From positions 1,860,001-1,924,000 of the forward strand of contig NZ_CP111036.1 of the NCBI RefSeq assembly GCF_026248685.1: 64,000 bases of DNA. Reading direction: 5' to 3'. Shown here one piece after another: positions 45,953 to 54,353 of this stretch. How positions within the stretch are numbered: the first letter of the stretch is position 1; each line of letters begins with the position of its first letter. Both the position numbers and the translations under genes were made by a program. The notes beneath the pieces are model-generated. The model was not told the DNA's origin. It made no database searches and saw only the letters and a list, made by a program, of their open reading frames with translations. The stretch comes from Haladaptatus caseinilyticus (lineage in GTDB: Archaea > Halobacteriota > Halobacteria > Halobacteriales > Haladaptataceae).

Positions 45953-46732
45953 TCACCGTGAATCCTCGTACGCCGAGCGAAGCGTCCACTCGCCATCGGT
46001 GAAGAACGGCGATCCGGGATAGCCCGCACCTCGCCAGAGGGCGTCGATCGGGTCGGCGAGTTCGGCGCGAACGTCGGCATCGAAGTTCGCGAGGGTGACG
46101 GGAAACGGGGCGAGAACATCGTCGCCGATTCGACCGGGGTCATCATGGACGCTTTCACCCGGATCGAGCCGTTCTCCGCCGGCACCGTACATCGTGAGTG
46201 TGACGTGAATCGGGGCCATCTGTTGGTGGTACGCGAGAACGCGGAGATATCGCCGAACACAACCCGTCAAGTCGATTTCGAGTGTTCGCCCGTCGAGATG
46301 TGTCGGTTCACCGCCCTCCCACGACCCGTCGAACGGGAGGGCCGAAACGGATTCGACGACACCGTTCGAAAAGAGGTGCGAATAGCCGGCACAGCTGTCA
46401 TGCTCGCTACCCCGGTCGCGCTCGACGTATGCGCCGAACCCATCGGCTGTCCACGTTCCGCGCACGTCCTCGTGATTTCCGAGCACCGGCAGTTGGGTCG
46501 GTCGTGACGGATCGGCTTCAGGCAATATCGAGTGTTCCGCGAGGTCGATGGCGTAGCCATCATCGTAGACGGCATCCGGAACGATGTGGACGACGATGCC
46601 ACGTCGTGCGTCGAAATCGAAAAACCCGTCGCCGGCAACGATTGTGTCGAGACGACGTTCGTGGAGTGCCGTCGCTTGTTCGTTCGATCCACCGGCGTAT
46701 TTTGCAGCCATGACCGCGTCTCGATAGCTCAT
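45953..46732 (-). CDS. Protein resembling the C-terminal part of Schlafen/AlbA-type proteins
   Basis: 259 aa, apparently complete from ATG 46732 with a stop directly upstream. The segment EQATALHERRLDTIVAGDGFF then IVVHIVPDAVYDDGYAIDL resembles the region that follows the AlbA_2 (Schlafen) nucleic-acid-binding domain in larger haloarchaeal proteins. The AlbA domain itself is absent. The rest (100-259) is mixed alpha/beta with Trp-rich segments. It may be a stand-alone module or a truncated relic. Assignment weak. Confidence 0.5.
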   Translation of the reverse strand: MSYRDAVMAAKYAGGSNEQATALHERRLDTIVAGDGFFDFDARRGIVVHIVPDAVYDDGYAIDLAEHSILPEADPSRPTQLPVLGNHEDVRGTWTADGFGAYVERDRGSEHDSCAGYSHLFSNGVVESVSALPFDGSWEGGEPTHLDGRTLEIDLTGCVRRYLRVLAYHQQMAPIHVTLTMYGAGGERLDPGESVHDDPGRIGDDVLAPFPVTLANFDADVRAELADPIDALWRGAGYPGSPFFTDGEWTLRSAYEDSR

Positions 46733-46842
46733 TTAGTGTCGGATATCTGTCCGCGAGCGTGGATAAGTGAACTGGTAGACAGTATCGTGAACCGAACGGC
46801 TCATTTAACGTTCGTGATACGGTAACAATAGCTCGAATCGAG

Positions 46843-48276
46843 TTACTGCTGGTCAGTTTCGATTCGGGAGAACGGCTTTCGAATCCGATATCCTCGCCAG
46901 TATGCCTCCATGGAACCCCATGCTCCCGTTGTTCCGAGCAGCACCGCCAGCGCGAACACGTCGTCCACGTCGGCCCATCCGGGAAGCGCGTACAACACCG
47001 CGTTCAGCACCATCTCCGGGATGGCCTCTTCGATGGCGTCCATGGCTTGTCCAGCCAGTCCGAGGAGGCTGACCCCGTTCTGCGTCTTCGTCCGGGTACC
47101 CTCATTTTCTTGACTGTTTGCGTCGTCGTTCGCGCCCGAAATCGGTTCTCGACCGGCGATATCAGCTCGCTGGGCGCTTTCGCCGCCCGCACTTTCGTCG
47201 CCAGTTCCGAGGCGTTCGGCGTCGTATGGGAAGTGGAGTTCGACGCTCCAGACCGGTTCACCGTTTTCGTCCACCTCGACGACTCGGTTGCCGTGCGTGT
47301 CGGTGATGAGGGTGTTGCCGTTCGGTAGTCTGTCGGCGTCGCGGGGCCACTGAAGTCGGTTGTCTCGCCAGACCCAGCTTTGTTCCCAACTCCCGTTCAC
47401 GCGTTGGTATTCGACGATTCTGTCGTTGTGCGAGTCGGCGATAATGACTGCCGGGCCGCCCTGCGATTCGGGAATGTAATCCGGGTTGTGCTGGCCGAAC
47501 AGCCACTTGTGATTGCCCTCCTCGCCGATCGTCCAGTTTTCGACCACGCCCGTCGTCCGGTTGAGGAAGACCACTTGGTCCTGGTTGCGGATGCTTGCCA
47601 TGATTCGCCCGTCTTCGAGGACCTCAACGTCGTTGACGTGTGTGAAGTCGTACGGATATGGGCCACCGCTTTTGTGCGAGTAGTGGGAGAGGGCAAGCCA
47701 TTCCCACGTCACGATGCCGCTCGACGTGTTGACGACGAAAACGCGGTCACGCTCGATATCGGCGACGGCGAAGTGAGTTCGGTTGATCCGGTCCACGTCG
47801 TGCCACCTGTTCGTATACGGGAGCGTGTACCCTTTGTAGGTCGGCACGATTCGACTGTACAGTCGTGTCGTGTGGTCGGTCGATAGATTGAGTCGCTCGA
47901 TGACCATCCGACGGCAGGCTGACGCGCCGTCACACTGTTTCGGTCGCAGATCTTCGGTTCCGACGTACGTCACCGTGTATTTTCCAGTCGGGCTCGGGTC
48001 CACGTCAGAGTAGTAATCGAGCGTATCGTTGTAGTACCGAACTGTTCCCTCGGAATCGAAGGCGACGAGTTTAGCGCCGACGGACGGGCTTTTGTGGTCC
48101 GTGGCGACCGTCAGTTCGTTCGGGGGGATATGCTGAATCCCATGGGGACCGTCCTCCATTCCGGCGCGAACGTTGTTCGATCCGGTCACGCTGGCCACGA
48201 AACCAGTGGCCAGCACCATCGTGGAGAGAGTAAAGAGGAATGCAAAGATGAGGCGAACGTGTGTACGGGAGGGCAT
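46843..48276 (-). CDS. Arylsulfotransferase-like beta-propeller membrane protein
   Basis: 477 aa. One N-terminal helix (LIFAFLFTLSTMVLATGFV) and a C-terminal hydrophobic region (about 425-460) anchor it with the bulk outside. The centre is a WD-like propeller with repeats such as HVNDVEVLEDGRIMASIRNQDQVVFL, QHNPDYIPE, ADSHNDRIVEYQRVNGSWE and DADRLPNGNTLITDTHGNRVVEVDENGE. This matches arylsulfotransferase (ASST) family proteins of haloarchaea. The catalytic His of bacterial ASST is not assigned. A low-complexity Gly/Glu/Ser linker joins propeller to anchor. Confidence 0.78.
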   Translation of the reverse strand: MPSRTHVRLIFAFLFTLSTMVLATGFVASVTGSNNVRAGMEDGPHGIQHIPPNELTVATDHKSPSVGAKLVAFDSEGTVRYYNDTLDYYSDVDPSPTGKYTVTYVGTEDLRPKQCDGASACRRMVIERLNLSTDHTTRLYSRIVPTYKGYTLPYTNRWHDVDRINRTHFAVADIERDRVFVVNTSSGIVTWEWLALSHYSHKSGGPYPYDFTHVNDVEVLEDGRIMASIRNQDQVVFLNRTTGVVENWTIGEEGNHKWLFGQHNPDYIPESQGGPAVIIADSHNDRIVEYQRVNGSWEQSWVWRDNRLQWPRDADRLPNGNTLITDTHGNRVVEVDENGEPVWSVELHFPYDAERLGTGDESAGGESAQRADIAGREPISGANDDANSQENEGTRTKTQNGVSLLGLAGQAMDAIEEAIPEMVLNAVLYALPGWADVDDVFALAVLLGTTGAWGSMEAYWRGYRIRKPFSRIETDQQ

Positions 48277-48569
48277 ATACTATGATTTTATCACATCTTT
48301 CATAAACCCAACTGATTTGTCGCTCTCCCATTTCTCAAGAAGGACCTGTTCTCACGTTCTACGGATCGCGTGATGACTTCCCACACTCGTCGATACGTCC
48401 GTGGACGTACGCACACCACTCATCCAGCGTTTGATGCATTCGTTCCGTTGCCCCCGAGAGCGGCGTCGGTTCGTGTCGATATACGTGTCCACCCCCGTCC
48501 AGCAATCGTCGCCGCCGACCGGCCAATCCCTTTTCCCGCAGGGTTGCCTCACTCGTTTTCGTTCGGGAG

Positions 48570-49292
48570 TCACCCGTACGCCCGCCGCAGGTAGTCGATG
48601 AGTTCGTTCACCGACCCTGGGTCGTACGTCCAGAATCCGTAGAACTGGTTGGAGTCGCGCTCCTCGGCTACGAGGGCACATTTCTGTAAGTCGTCGCTAC
48701 CGCCATCGTAGACGAGAAACCATATCATGCCGATTTCATCCGTCCCGGCGGTATGATACGTGATATTCCGCACTTGCGGTGGTTGCCAATCCGATTCACC
48801 GTAGATATGGATGGCCAAATCGGTCTCGTCCGCCAGTCGCCGGTAGACGGGTACCTGGGCTTGGAACGCATTCAGCGACTGAAAGCCGACGTGCAACTCA
48901 CCCCGACCGACTCGCCACGCGCGGTCTTCGATCTCCCGACTCGTACCCAACATCTGTCGTCGGTCGAACGAGGAAAACAACGTTCTGTCGAGGAGGGACA
49001 GGAGGTCGCGGAAGCGCGACGAATCGAACTCCGGGTTCCACGGGACGCGGACCGGCGGCGTGAGAAATTCTCGTAACGGAGCAAGTCCGATGGCTCCCCG
49101 AAATCCGTGACGGTCTCGAACGACGAGGAATCCGTTCCGTCTGACGCTCCGCAGTCGCTCGTGCTTGACCACCACGTTTTTCGTTTCGAATTGCTCGCCG
49201 AGGTCGGTCGTCGGTTCGGCGCTGTACACCGTGAGCGTCTTCGTCTCACGCTCAACAGCGGCGATTTGGTCGTGTAGGAACGTCCGATTCAT
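48570..49292 (-). CDS. DICT sensory domain protein
   Basis: 240 aa. I start at ATG 49292 (MNRTFLHDQIAAVERETKTLTVYSAE); an upstream TTG at 49394 would overlap the preceding gene. The DICT domain features are KTLTVYSAE near the start, FETKNVVVKHERLRSVRRNGFLVVRDR and the C-terminal GFWTYDPGSVNELIDYLR. DICT is a small ligand-sensing domain common in haloarchaeal regulators. Follows a DUF7344 gene by 47 bases, typical of a sensor-regulator pair. Confidence 0.8.
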   Translation of the reverse strand: MNRTFLHDQIAAVERETKTLTVYSAEPTTDLGEQFETKNVVVKHERLRSVRRNGFLVVRDRHGFRGAIGLAPLREFLTPPVRVPWNPEFDSSRFRDLLSLLDRTLFSSFDRRQMLGTSREIEDRAWRVGRGELHVGFQSLNAFQAQVPVYRRLADETDLAIHIYGESDWQPPQVRNITYHTAGTDEIGMIWFLVYDGGSDDLQKCALVAEERDSNQFYGFWTYDPGSVNELIDYLRRAYG

Positions 49293-49339
49293 TTGCTGTT
49301 CGCCCTCCGTTTTTGATCGTGCCGTCTCCTCGCACAGTG

Positions 49340-49768
49340 CTACCAACTCGTGTTCGGATCGGGGCTGTTTTCGTAGTCGTTTCGCTGTGCCCAATCGAGG
49401 AGTCGGGCGACGGGGGGTGGTAACTCCGCGAGCGTGAGGACGGCTTTCCGGTCGTCGTAGCGAGCGAGACCTGCATCCTCGAGTGCAGGAATATCCGCCT
49501 CTCGAAGTTCCGTTGCTAACTGCTCACGGTCTACAGACGAGGCCATCCGATACTCGCGTGCATGAATCCAGCCGGTGAGAACGTCCGCCAGTTCGTCCAT
49601 CGTGATTCGCTCGCGCTCCTTGAGGACGTACAGTACGTACCGCCGCCGCTGATTCGCCAACGCTCGGTAAATCGGGTCGTCTATCGATTCGTCCAGGAGG
49701 ATATCGTACAGGTCATCCGGCTCGTCTTCCCCCACGGTGTGGCCCTCCCCATTCGGAACGTACATCAT
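49340..49768 (-). CDS. DUF7344-type winged-helix regulator
   Basis: 142 aa. PIYRALANQRRRYVLYVLKERERITMDELADVL is the DUF7344/ArsR-like helix-turn-helix core, followed by READIPALEDAGLARYDDRKAVLTLAEL, the wing. Acidic N-terminal 25 residues. Probably co-transcribed with the DICT gene downstream and regulating with it. Confidence 0.85.
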   Translation of the reverse strand: MMYVPNGEGHTVGEDEPDDLYDILLDESIDDPIYRALANQRRRYVLYVLKERERITMDELADVLTGWIHAREYRMASSVDREQLATELREADIPALEDAGLARYDDRKAVLTLAELPPPVARLLDWAQRNDYENSPDPNTSW

Positions 49769-49852
49769 GATTATCCCTAAACTTTCTGACCACCATTGGA
49801 TAGCTCTTCGTTCTACCGCTTCACTTGAAAAATTGTAGCGGTGGTCCTCGAA

Positions 49853-50791
49853 CTACGGTCGTCGGATGAGGAGGGTCGCACCAGCGAGACCGCTCAGAAG
49901 GACCCATAGTTCCGGAAGGGATGGGATATCCATGTCCGGGAGGAATGGCAGCAGTGGCTGGTTACCGTTGATCGGCGTTCCTCCGATGTCACACGAAGTA
50001 ACCATTCCGGATGTTCCACCGGGGAATTCACACTCCGGAGGCCCGGATTTCACGACGACGCGGGAAATCTCCTGATCCGATTCCCAACTCGCCATAATTG
50101 GTTCACTCGGCTCACCCGGTTTCGTTACGACATTAGTGATGGTGACGCCCATCGGGTCGCCACCCTCCGGCACGAACTGCGATCCATCCCACTCGAACTT
50201 CACGAGCAGTTCCTCTTCGCCCGTATCCGGATTGATGACGTAGAACTGGATGTTACTGATTGCACGAATCGGTTCGGTGGTCGTGGTAGTCGTCGTTGTC
50301 GTGGTAGTCGTTGTTGTGGTCGTTGTGGTTGGCGTTGTCGTTGGTGTTGTGGTCGTCGTGGTTGGCGTCGTCGTTGGCGTTGTGGTTGGCGTTGTCGTTG
50401 GTGTTGTGGTCGTCGTGGTTGGCGTCGTCGTTGGCGTTGTGGTTGGCGTTGTCGTTGGTGTTGTGGTCGTCGTGGTTGGCGTCGTCGTTGGCGTTGTGGT
50501 TGGCGTCGTCGTTGGCGTCTTCGTCTTCGGTGGACACTTCTTCTTGATCTTCTTCTTCGGCGCAGAACATGCAACCGCGCCTTTCTGCTTGTCCGAATTT
50601 CCTTGCTTTACTTTCTGTTGTTGGTCGGCTGAAGCGTTTGCCTTCTGCCAACTGCTTTGGTCTGGCTTGTGATTCGTTACTTTCGGCTGTTCGTGATCGC
50701 TGTCTGCGAGAACCGTTCCAAGTGATCCCATATGGACCGCCCCGAACACCGCGATTGCGATGAGAGCGATCCCTAATTTTTTGTTGGTCAT
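49853..50791 (-). CDS. Secreted Thr/Pro-repeat surface protein
   Basis: 312 aa from ATG 50791, chosen because it gives a proper signal peptide (MTNKKLGIALIAIAVFGAVH). A Lys-rich stretch (KKKIKKKCPPKTK) is followed by about 75 residues of PTTT/TTTP repeats (likely O-glycosylated stalk), encoded partly by a 57-bp tandem repeat. A beta-rich domain follows (ISNIQFYVINPDTGEEELLVKF). A C-terminal hydrophobic helix ends LIRRP (ELWVLLSGLAGATLLIRRP), typical of anchored haloarchaeal surface proteins. Confidence 0.75.
   Translation of the reverse strand: MTNKKLGIALIAIAVFGAVHMGSLGTVLADSDHEQPKVTNHKPDQSSWQKANASADQQQKVKQGNSDKQKGAVACSAPKKKIKKKCPPKTKTPTTTPTTTPTTTPTTTTTTPTTTPTTTPTTTPTTTTTTPTTTPTTTPTTTPTTTTTTPTTTPTTTTTTTTTTTTTTTTTTEPIRAISNIQFYVINPDTGEEELLVKFEWDGSQFVPEGGDPMGVTITNVVTKPGEPSEPIMASWESDQEISRVVVKSGPPECEFPGGTSGMVTSCDIGGTPINGNQPLLPFLPDMDIPSLPELWVLLSGLAGATLLIRRP
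50340..50510. repeat. 57-bp tandem repeat within the Thr/Pro stalk gene
   Basis: The unit beginning gttggtgttgtggtcgtcg recurs at 50340, 50397 and 50454 with the same 57-base (19-codon) period. The copies look nearly identical, a hot spot for slippage or recombination that would change stalk length in steps of 19 residues. Confidence 0.75.
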
Positions 50792-51053
50792 CGATGAACA
50801 TCGGACGGTAAATTCGTCCACGGCCGGATACCTCCGCAAATACCTTTAATCAAGGAAATCGTTCACGAATTATTTCGCTCAGTAGGATCCCCGTGAGTTT
50901 CGTTAGATCCATCCATATCTCGCACAAAAACATTTTAACCGTCTACAGGGATTCCCTGCTGCAAACCCGACTGAATCGTTTTTATCTACTCTGCCCTCTA
51001 CCCTCGTCCTCTGACTTCGATAGCGAAGCAAGAGGCACACTCGATCTCCGGTA

Positions 51054-51698
51054 CTACAGTCGAGTGTCCAAATATCGGCTTACCACGAAGAGCACGCCGC
51101 TTGCAACGAACGAAAACAGCGAGACAGTCGCAACGCTGAGACCCGTGCCGGAGGGATCGAACGGCCCTTTTTGTCCGGTCGTCGAGTATTGTTGAATCGT
51201 TTCGACGCCCGAAAAGCCGAATAGGAAGAAACCGAGCGTTATGCCGAGGAGTAGTACGCCGCCCACGAAACCGTAGAACGATGCCATCTCTTCGACGCTG
51301 AGGAGGTTTCGCATTCGGCGTTCGCTGAGTGCCGATCCGCCGCGGAGTATCGAACCGGCGACGGCGACGTGTGCCACCGCCGTCCCCAGTTCGAGAATGA
51401 GGACGAGTGCTCCCGGCATCAACACCGTTGGCGAAGACGTCAGTGGGTCGCCGCCCGGGTACAGGGCAGCGACGTCCGACGGATACACCAGTGTGATGGG
51501 TGCGACGAGCGCCAGCGCAAGCAGGAGGACGCTCTGCCACGCCAATTTCGTCGGAATCGATTGGTCGAAAATGCTGTGCCGACGGACGCGCAGTCGCTCG
51601 TACTTCGAGCCGTTGATAATCACGTCCGCGATGTCGTCGTCGATGTAGTCTGTCTGTCCCGTCACGGTATGCACCTTGCTGTGCAGGTGTTTTCGCAT
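51054..51698 (-). CDS. Hypothetical four-helix membrane protein
   Basis: 214 aa. Soluble N-terminal 45 residues (DDDIADVIINGSKYERLRVRRHS), then about four membrane helices near 52-72, 90-112, 140-162 and 185-206, with ALSERRMRNLLSVEEMAS between. Unassigned. The N-terminal part includes ADVIINGSKYE. Conserved hypothetical; function unknown. Confidence 0.65.
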   Translation of the reverse strand: MRKHLHSKVHTVTGQTDYIDDDIADVIINGSKYERLRVRRHSIFDQSIPTKLAWQSVLLLALALVAPITLVYPSDVAALYPGGDPLTSSPTVLMPGALVLILELGTAVAHVAVAGSILRGGSALSERRMRNLLSVEEMASFYGFVGGVLLLGITLGFFLFGFSGVETIQQYSTTGQKGPFDPSGTGLSVATVSLFSFVASGVLFVVSRYLDTRL

Positions 51699-51978
51699 CG
51701 GTATTCGCTTCGAGGATATACCGTTATCGGAACGTCAATCAGCCATTATTCGGACCGTTCGACGAGTGGTGGAATGAGTTGCCACCGAGAGTGTCCTTCA
51801 AAATCGCGACTCGCTTCGGCGGATTCGTGCCGCAAAGCGTCGTATCGTCTCACCGAGCTCATTCACAGACAGGGAACAATGCGGTGTCGTCTGTACGCTC
51901 GTTGCATGCGTATTCGATCCCGAAATTTCACTGAGGAACACGAATCACTATAGCCACCGGAGAGAACGATGGTGACGG

Positions 51979-53103
51979 ATGACTCATTACGACACCATCG
52001 TCGTCGGCGTCGGGGGAATGGGCAGTGCAACGGCGTCCCATCTGGCGAACCGGGGACAGGACGTACTCGGACTCGAACGCTACGACGTGCCACACGCACA
52101 GGGGTCGTCACACGGTGTGACCCGGATCATCCGGAAAGCGTACTACGAACATCCGGACTACGTTCCGCTCCTCGAACGCGCCTACGACCTGTGGCGAGAA
52201 CTGGACGACGGGCACCCGACACAGCTCCTGCACACGACGGGCTGTATCGTCGCGGGCCCCGAGGGAAGCGAGAAAGTCGCCGGTGCACGCGAATCCTGCG
52301 AGAAACACGACATTGACTACGAACTGCTCTCGGCCGCGGAAATCAACGACCGCTATTCCGGCTACGACCTCCCGGAGGATTTCGTCGCCGTCGTGGAACC
52401 GGAGGGTGGGTTTCTTCACGTCGAACAGTGCGTTGTCGCCCACGTCCAGTCGGCTCTCGGAAACAACGCGGAGATTCGCGCCAGGGAAGCGGTTCTCGAT
52501 TGGGAACCCACGCCGGATGACGGTGTCCGCGTCGAGACGGACAAAGCGAGTTACACAACGGACACGATGGTCGTCACGGCGGGTGCATGGGCCGCGAACC
52601 TGCTTCCGACGTTGGAACCGCGGGCGGTTCCGGAGCGACAGGTACTCGGCTGGTTCCAACCGGAATCGCCCGAACGCTACCAGTCTCACAGCTTTCCCGT
52701 TTTCACCGTGGAGTGCGAGGAGGGCTACTTCTATGGGTTCCCGGAGTACGGCGTTCCAGGGTACAAGGTCGGCAAATACAACCACTTCCGCGAACAGGTG
52801 AACCCGGACGAGATGGCAGAGCCGGATCAGGCCGACGAACGCGTCCTCCGCGACTTCACCGAGCGCTATTTCCCCGACGCCGCGGGGACGACGATGCGCT
52901 TGGAAACGTGTCTCTTTACCAATTCTCCGGACGGACATTTCATCATCGATACGCTTCCCGACCACCCGCAGGTCGTCGTCGGTGCGGGCTTTTCCGGCCA
53001 CGGGTTCAAACTCTCGAGCGTCGTCGGCGAGATTCTGGCGGAGTTGGCCATCGAAGGCGAGAGCCGACACGACATCGACCTGTTCTCGGTGAATCGGTTT
53101 TGA
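51979..53103 (+). CDS. FAD-dependent N-methyl amino acid oxidase (SolA/sarcosine oxidase-like)
   Basis: 374 aa. The N-terminal dinucleotide fold is MTHYDTIVVGVGGMGSATASHL. GSSHGVTRIIRKAYYEH is the monomeric sarcosine oxidase signature, and ETCLFTNSPDGHFIID carries the Cys that binds FAD covalently in this family. Ends VGAGFSGHGFKLSSVVGEILAELA. It oxidises an N-methyl amino acid (sarcosine, N-methyl-tryptophan or similar) to the amino acid, formaldehyde and hydrogen peroxide. Convergent with the following DAO-type oxidase, 13 bases between stops. Confidence 0.88.
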   Translation: MTHYDTIVVGVGGMGSATASHLANRGQDVLGLERYDVPHAQGSSHGVTRIIRKAYYEHPDYVPLLERAYDLWRELDDGHPTQLLHTTGCIVAGPEGSEKVAGARESCEKHDIDYELLSAAEINDRYSGYDLPEDFVAVVEPEGGFLHVEQCVVAHVQSALGNNAEIRAREAVLDWEPTPDDGVRVETDKASYTTDTMVVTAGAWAANLLPTLEPRAVPERQVLGWFQPESPERYQSHSFPVFTVECEEGYFYGFPEYGVPGYKVGKYNHFREQVNPDEMAEPDQADERVLRDFTERYFPDAAGTTMRLETCLFTNSPDGHFIIDTLPDHPQVVVGAGFSGHGFKLSSVVGEILAELAIEGESRHDIDLFSVNRF

Positions 53104-53116
53104 GGAATGAGCCGAC

Positions 53117-54247
53117 TCACTCGAATCGAGTCACACTGAACTGTTCGATATCGACCGATTCGCCGCTGATTCCGTCGGCGACCAGCTTTCCGCTGTACGG
53201 TCCGAGTTGTAGACCCGTCGCTCCGTGGCCGGTCGCCAAATGAACTCCCTCGACGGTCGGAATCGGCCCCAACACCGGCAGTTGGTCGGCCGAGCGTGGC
53301 CGAAGGCCGACTCGAATTTCGTCTACCGCTGCGTCCCGGAGACCCGGTGCGACACGAAGTACCTCGTCGAGGACCTCGTGGACGCCCTCTACCGTCGTTC
53401 GTGGTTGGAACCCGGAATCGGTTTCGCGGGTTGCTCCGACCCCGACTCGGTTGTCCGGCCATGGTACCATGTAGTGACCGCGAAACGCACCGAGGATGGG
53501 CCACGACGCCGTATCGGCATCGTGGCAGTCGAGGTGAATGATTTGGCCGCGTTGTGGTTCGACCGGAATCGAGACGCCGAGCGATGTTTCGAACGCTTGC
53601 GACCACGCCCCTCCGGCGACGACCACGGTTTCGGCGTCGTAGCTGTCGCCGTCAGCGGTGTTGACCCCCGTGACGACCCCGTTCTCGTGGACGATATCCG
53701 TCACGTCCTGCTCGACGGTTGTGAGGCCGTGATGTTTTCCGGCACGAAGCAAGGCGGCCGTAAACATCTGAGCGTCTACCCGTGCCGCGTCGCTGTATGC
53801 ACGGCATCGCTGTGTGGGGGCCAGTGCCGGGAATTTCGAACGCGCTTCGTCCGACGTGAGTTCAGTCGTCGTCCCCGGTTCCGGTTGGCCGAACCTCGAT
53901 CGTCGTTTCTCGATTCGGTCCGTCGTGGCATCGAACTCCGGTACCTCGTCGTCGCCGACGGCTACCGAGAGGAGTTCACAGTTCGAGTACCCCGTGTCGC
54001 CGTCCTGTTCCTCGGTCAACCGTTCGTCGAGGGTTGGATAGTAGGCGGCGGCGTCCAACGCGAGTTCGAACCATTCGTTCGAAGCGGTTCGACTGCTCGT
54101 CGCTGGTGAGATGATTCCCGCGCCTGCGTCGGTCGCACGACCGTCGTCGTGACGGTCGATGAGGAGCGTCTCCACGTCACGTCGTGCGAGATGGTACGCC
54201 ACGGACGCGCCGACGATGCCACCTCCGACGATGATAGCGTCGTACAT
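53117..54247 (-). CDS. FAD-dependent amino acid oxidase/dehydrogenase (DadA/DAO family)
   Basis: 376 aa. MYDAIIVGGGIVGASVAYHLARRDVETLLID is the FAD-binding Rossmann start. The C-terminal motif is HLATGHGATGLQLGPYSGKLVADGI. The body follows the glycine/D-amino acid oxidase (DAO) superfamily. It probably removes the amino group from a D-amino or secondary amino acid. Paired convergently with the SolA-like enzyme, suggesting a related pathway. Substrate unproven. Confidence 0.85.
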   Translation of the reverse strand: MYDAIIVGGGIVGASVAYHLARRDVETLLIDRHDDGRATDAGAGIISPATSSRTASNEWFELALDAAAYYPTLDERLTEEQDGDTGYSNCELLSVAVGDDEVPEFDATTDRIEKRRSRFGQPEPGTTTELTSDEARSKFPALAPTQRCRAYSDAARVDAQMFTAALLRAGKHHGLTTVEQDVTDIVHENGVVTGVNTADGDSYDAETVVVAGGAWSQAFETSLGVSIPVEPQRGQIIHLDCHDADTASWPILGAFRGHYMVPWPDNRVGVGATRETDSGFQPRTTVEGVHEVLDEVLRVAPGLRDAAVDEIRVGLRPRSADQLPVLGPIPTVEGVHLATGHGATGLQLGPYSGKLVADGISGESVDIEQFSVTRFE

Positions 54248-54353
54248 GGTCGTATTCGAACGGCGACCGTCTCAGTCGTATCGGTTCCGACAATTCGGAC
54301 GGGGTTTTCGATGGTTCTTCGTTCGAGGGAACCCCGTCATGGTGTCGATTCCG

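Noticed and set aside
50280-50520. CRISPR-like regular repeats
   Set aside because: They are in-frame coding repeats of period 57 without unique spacers.
50250-50672. Plus-strand frame of almost pure Val repeats and other long frames across the repeats
   Set aside because: It is the complement of the Thr/Pro repeat; the minus frame has a signal peptide, anchor and domain.
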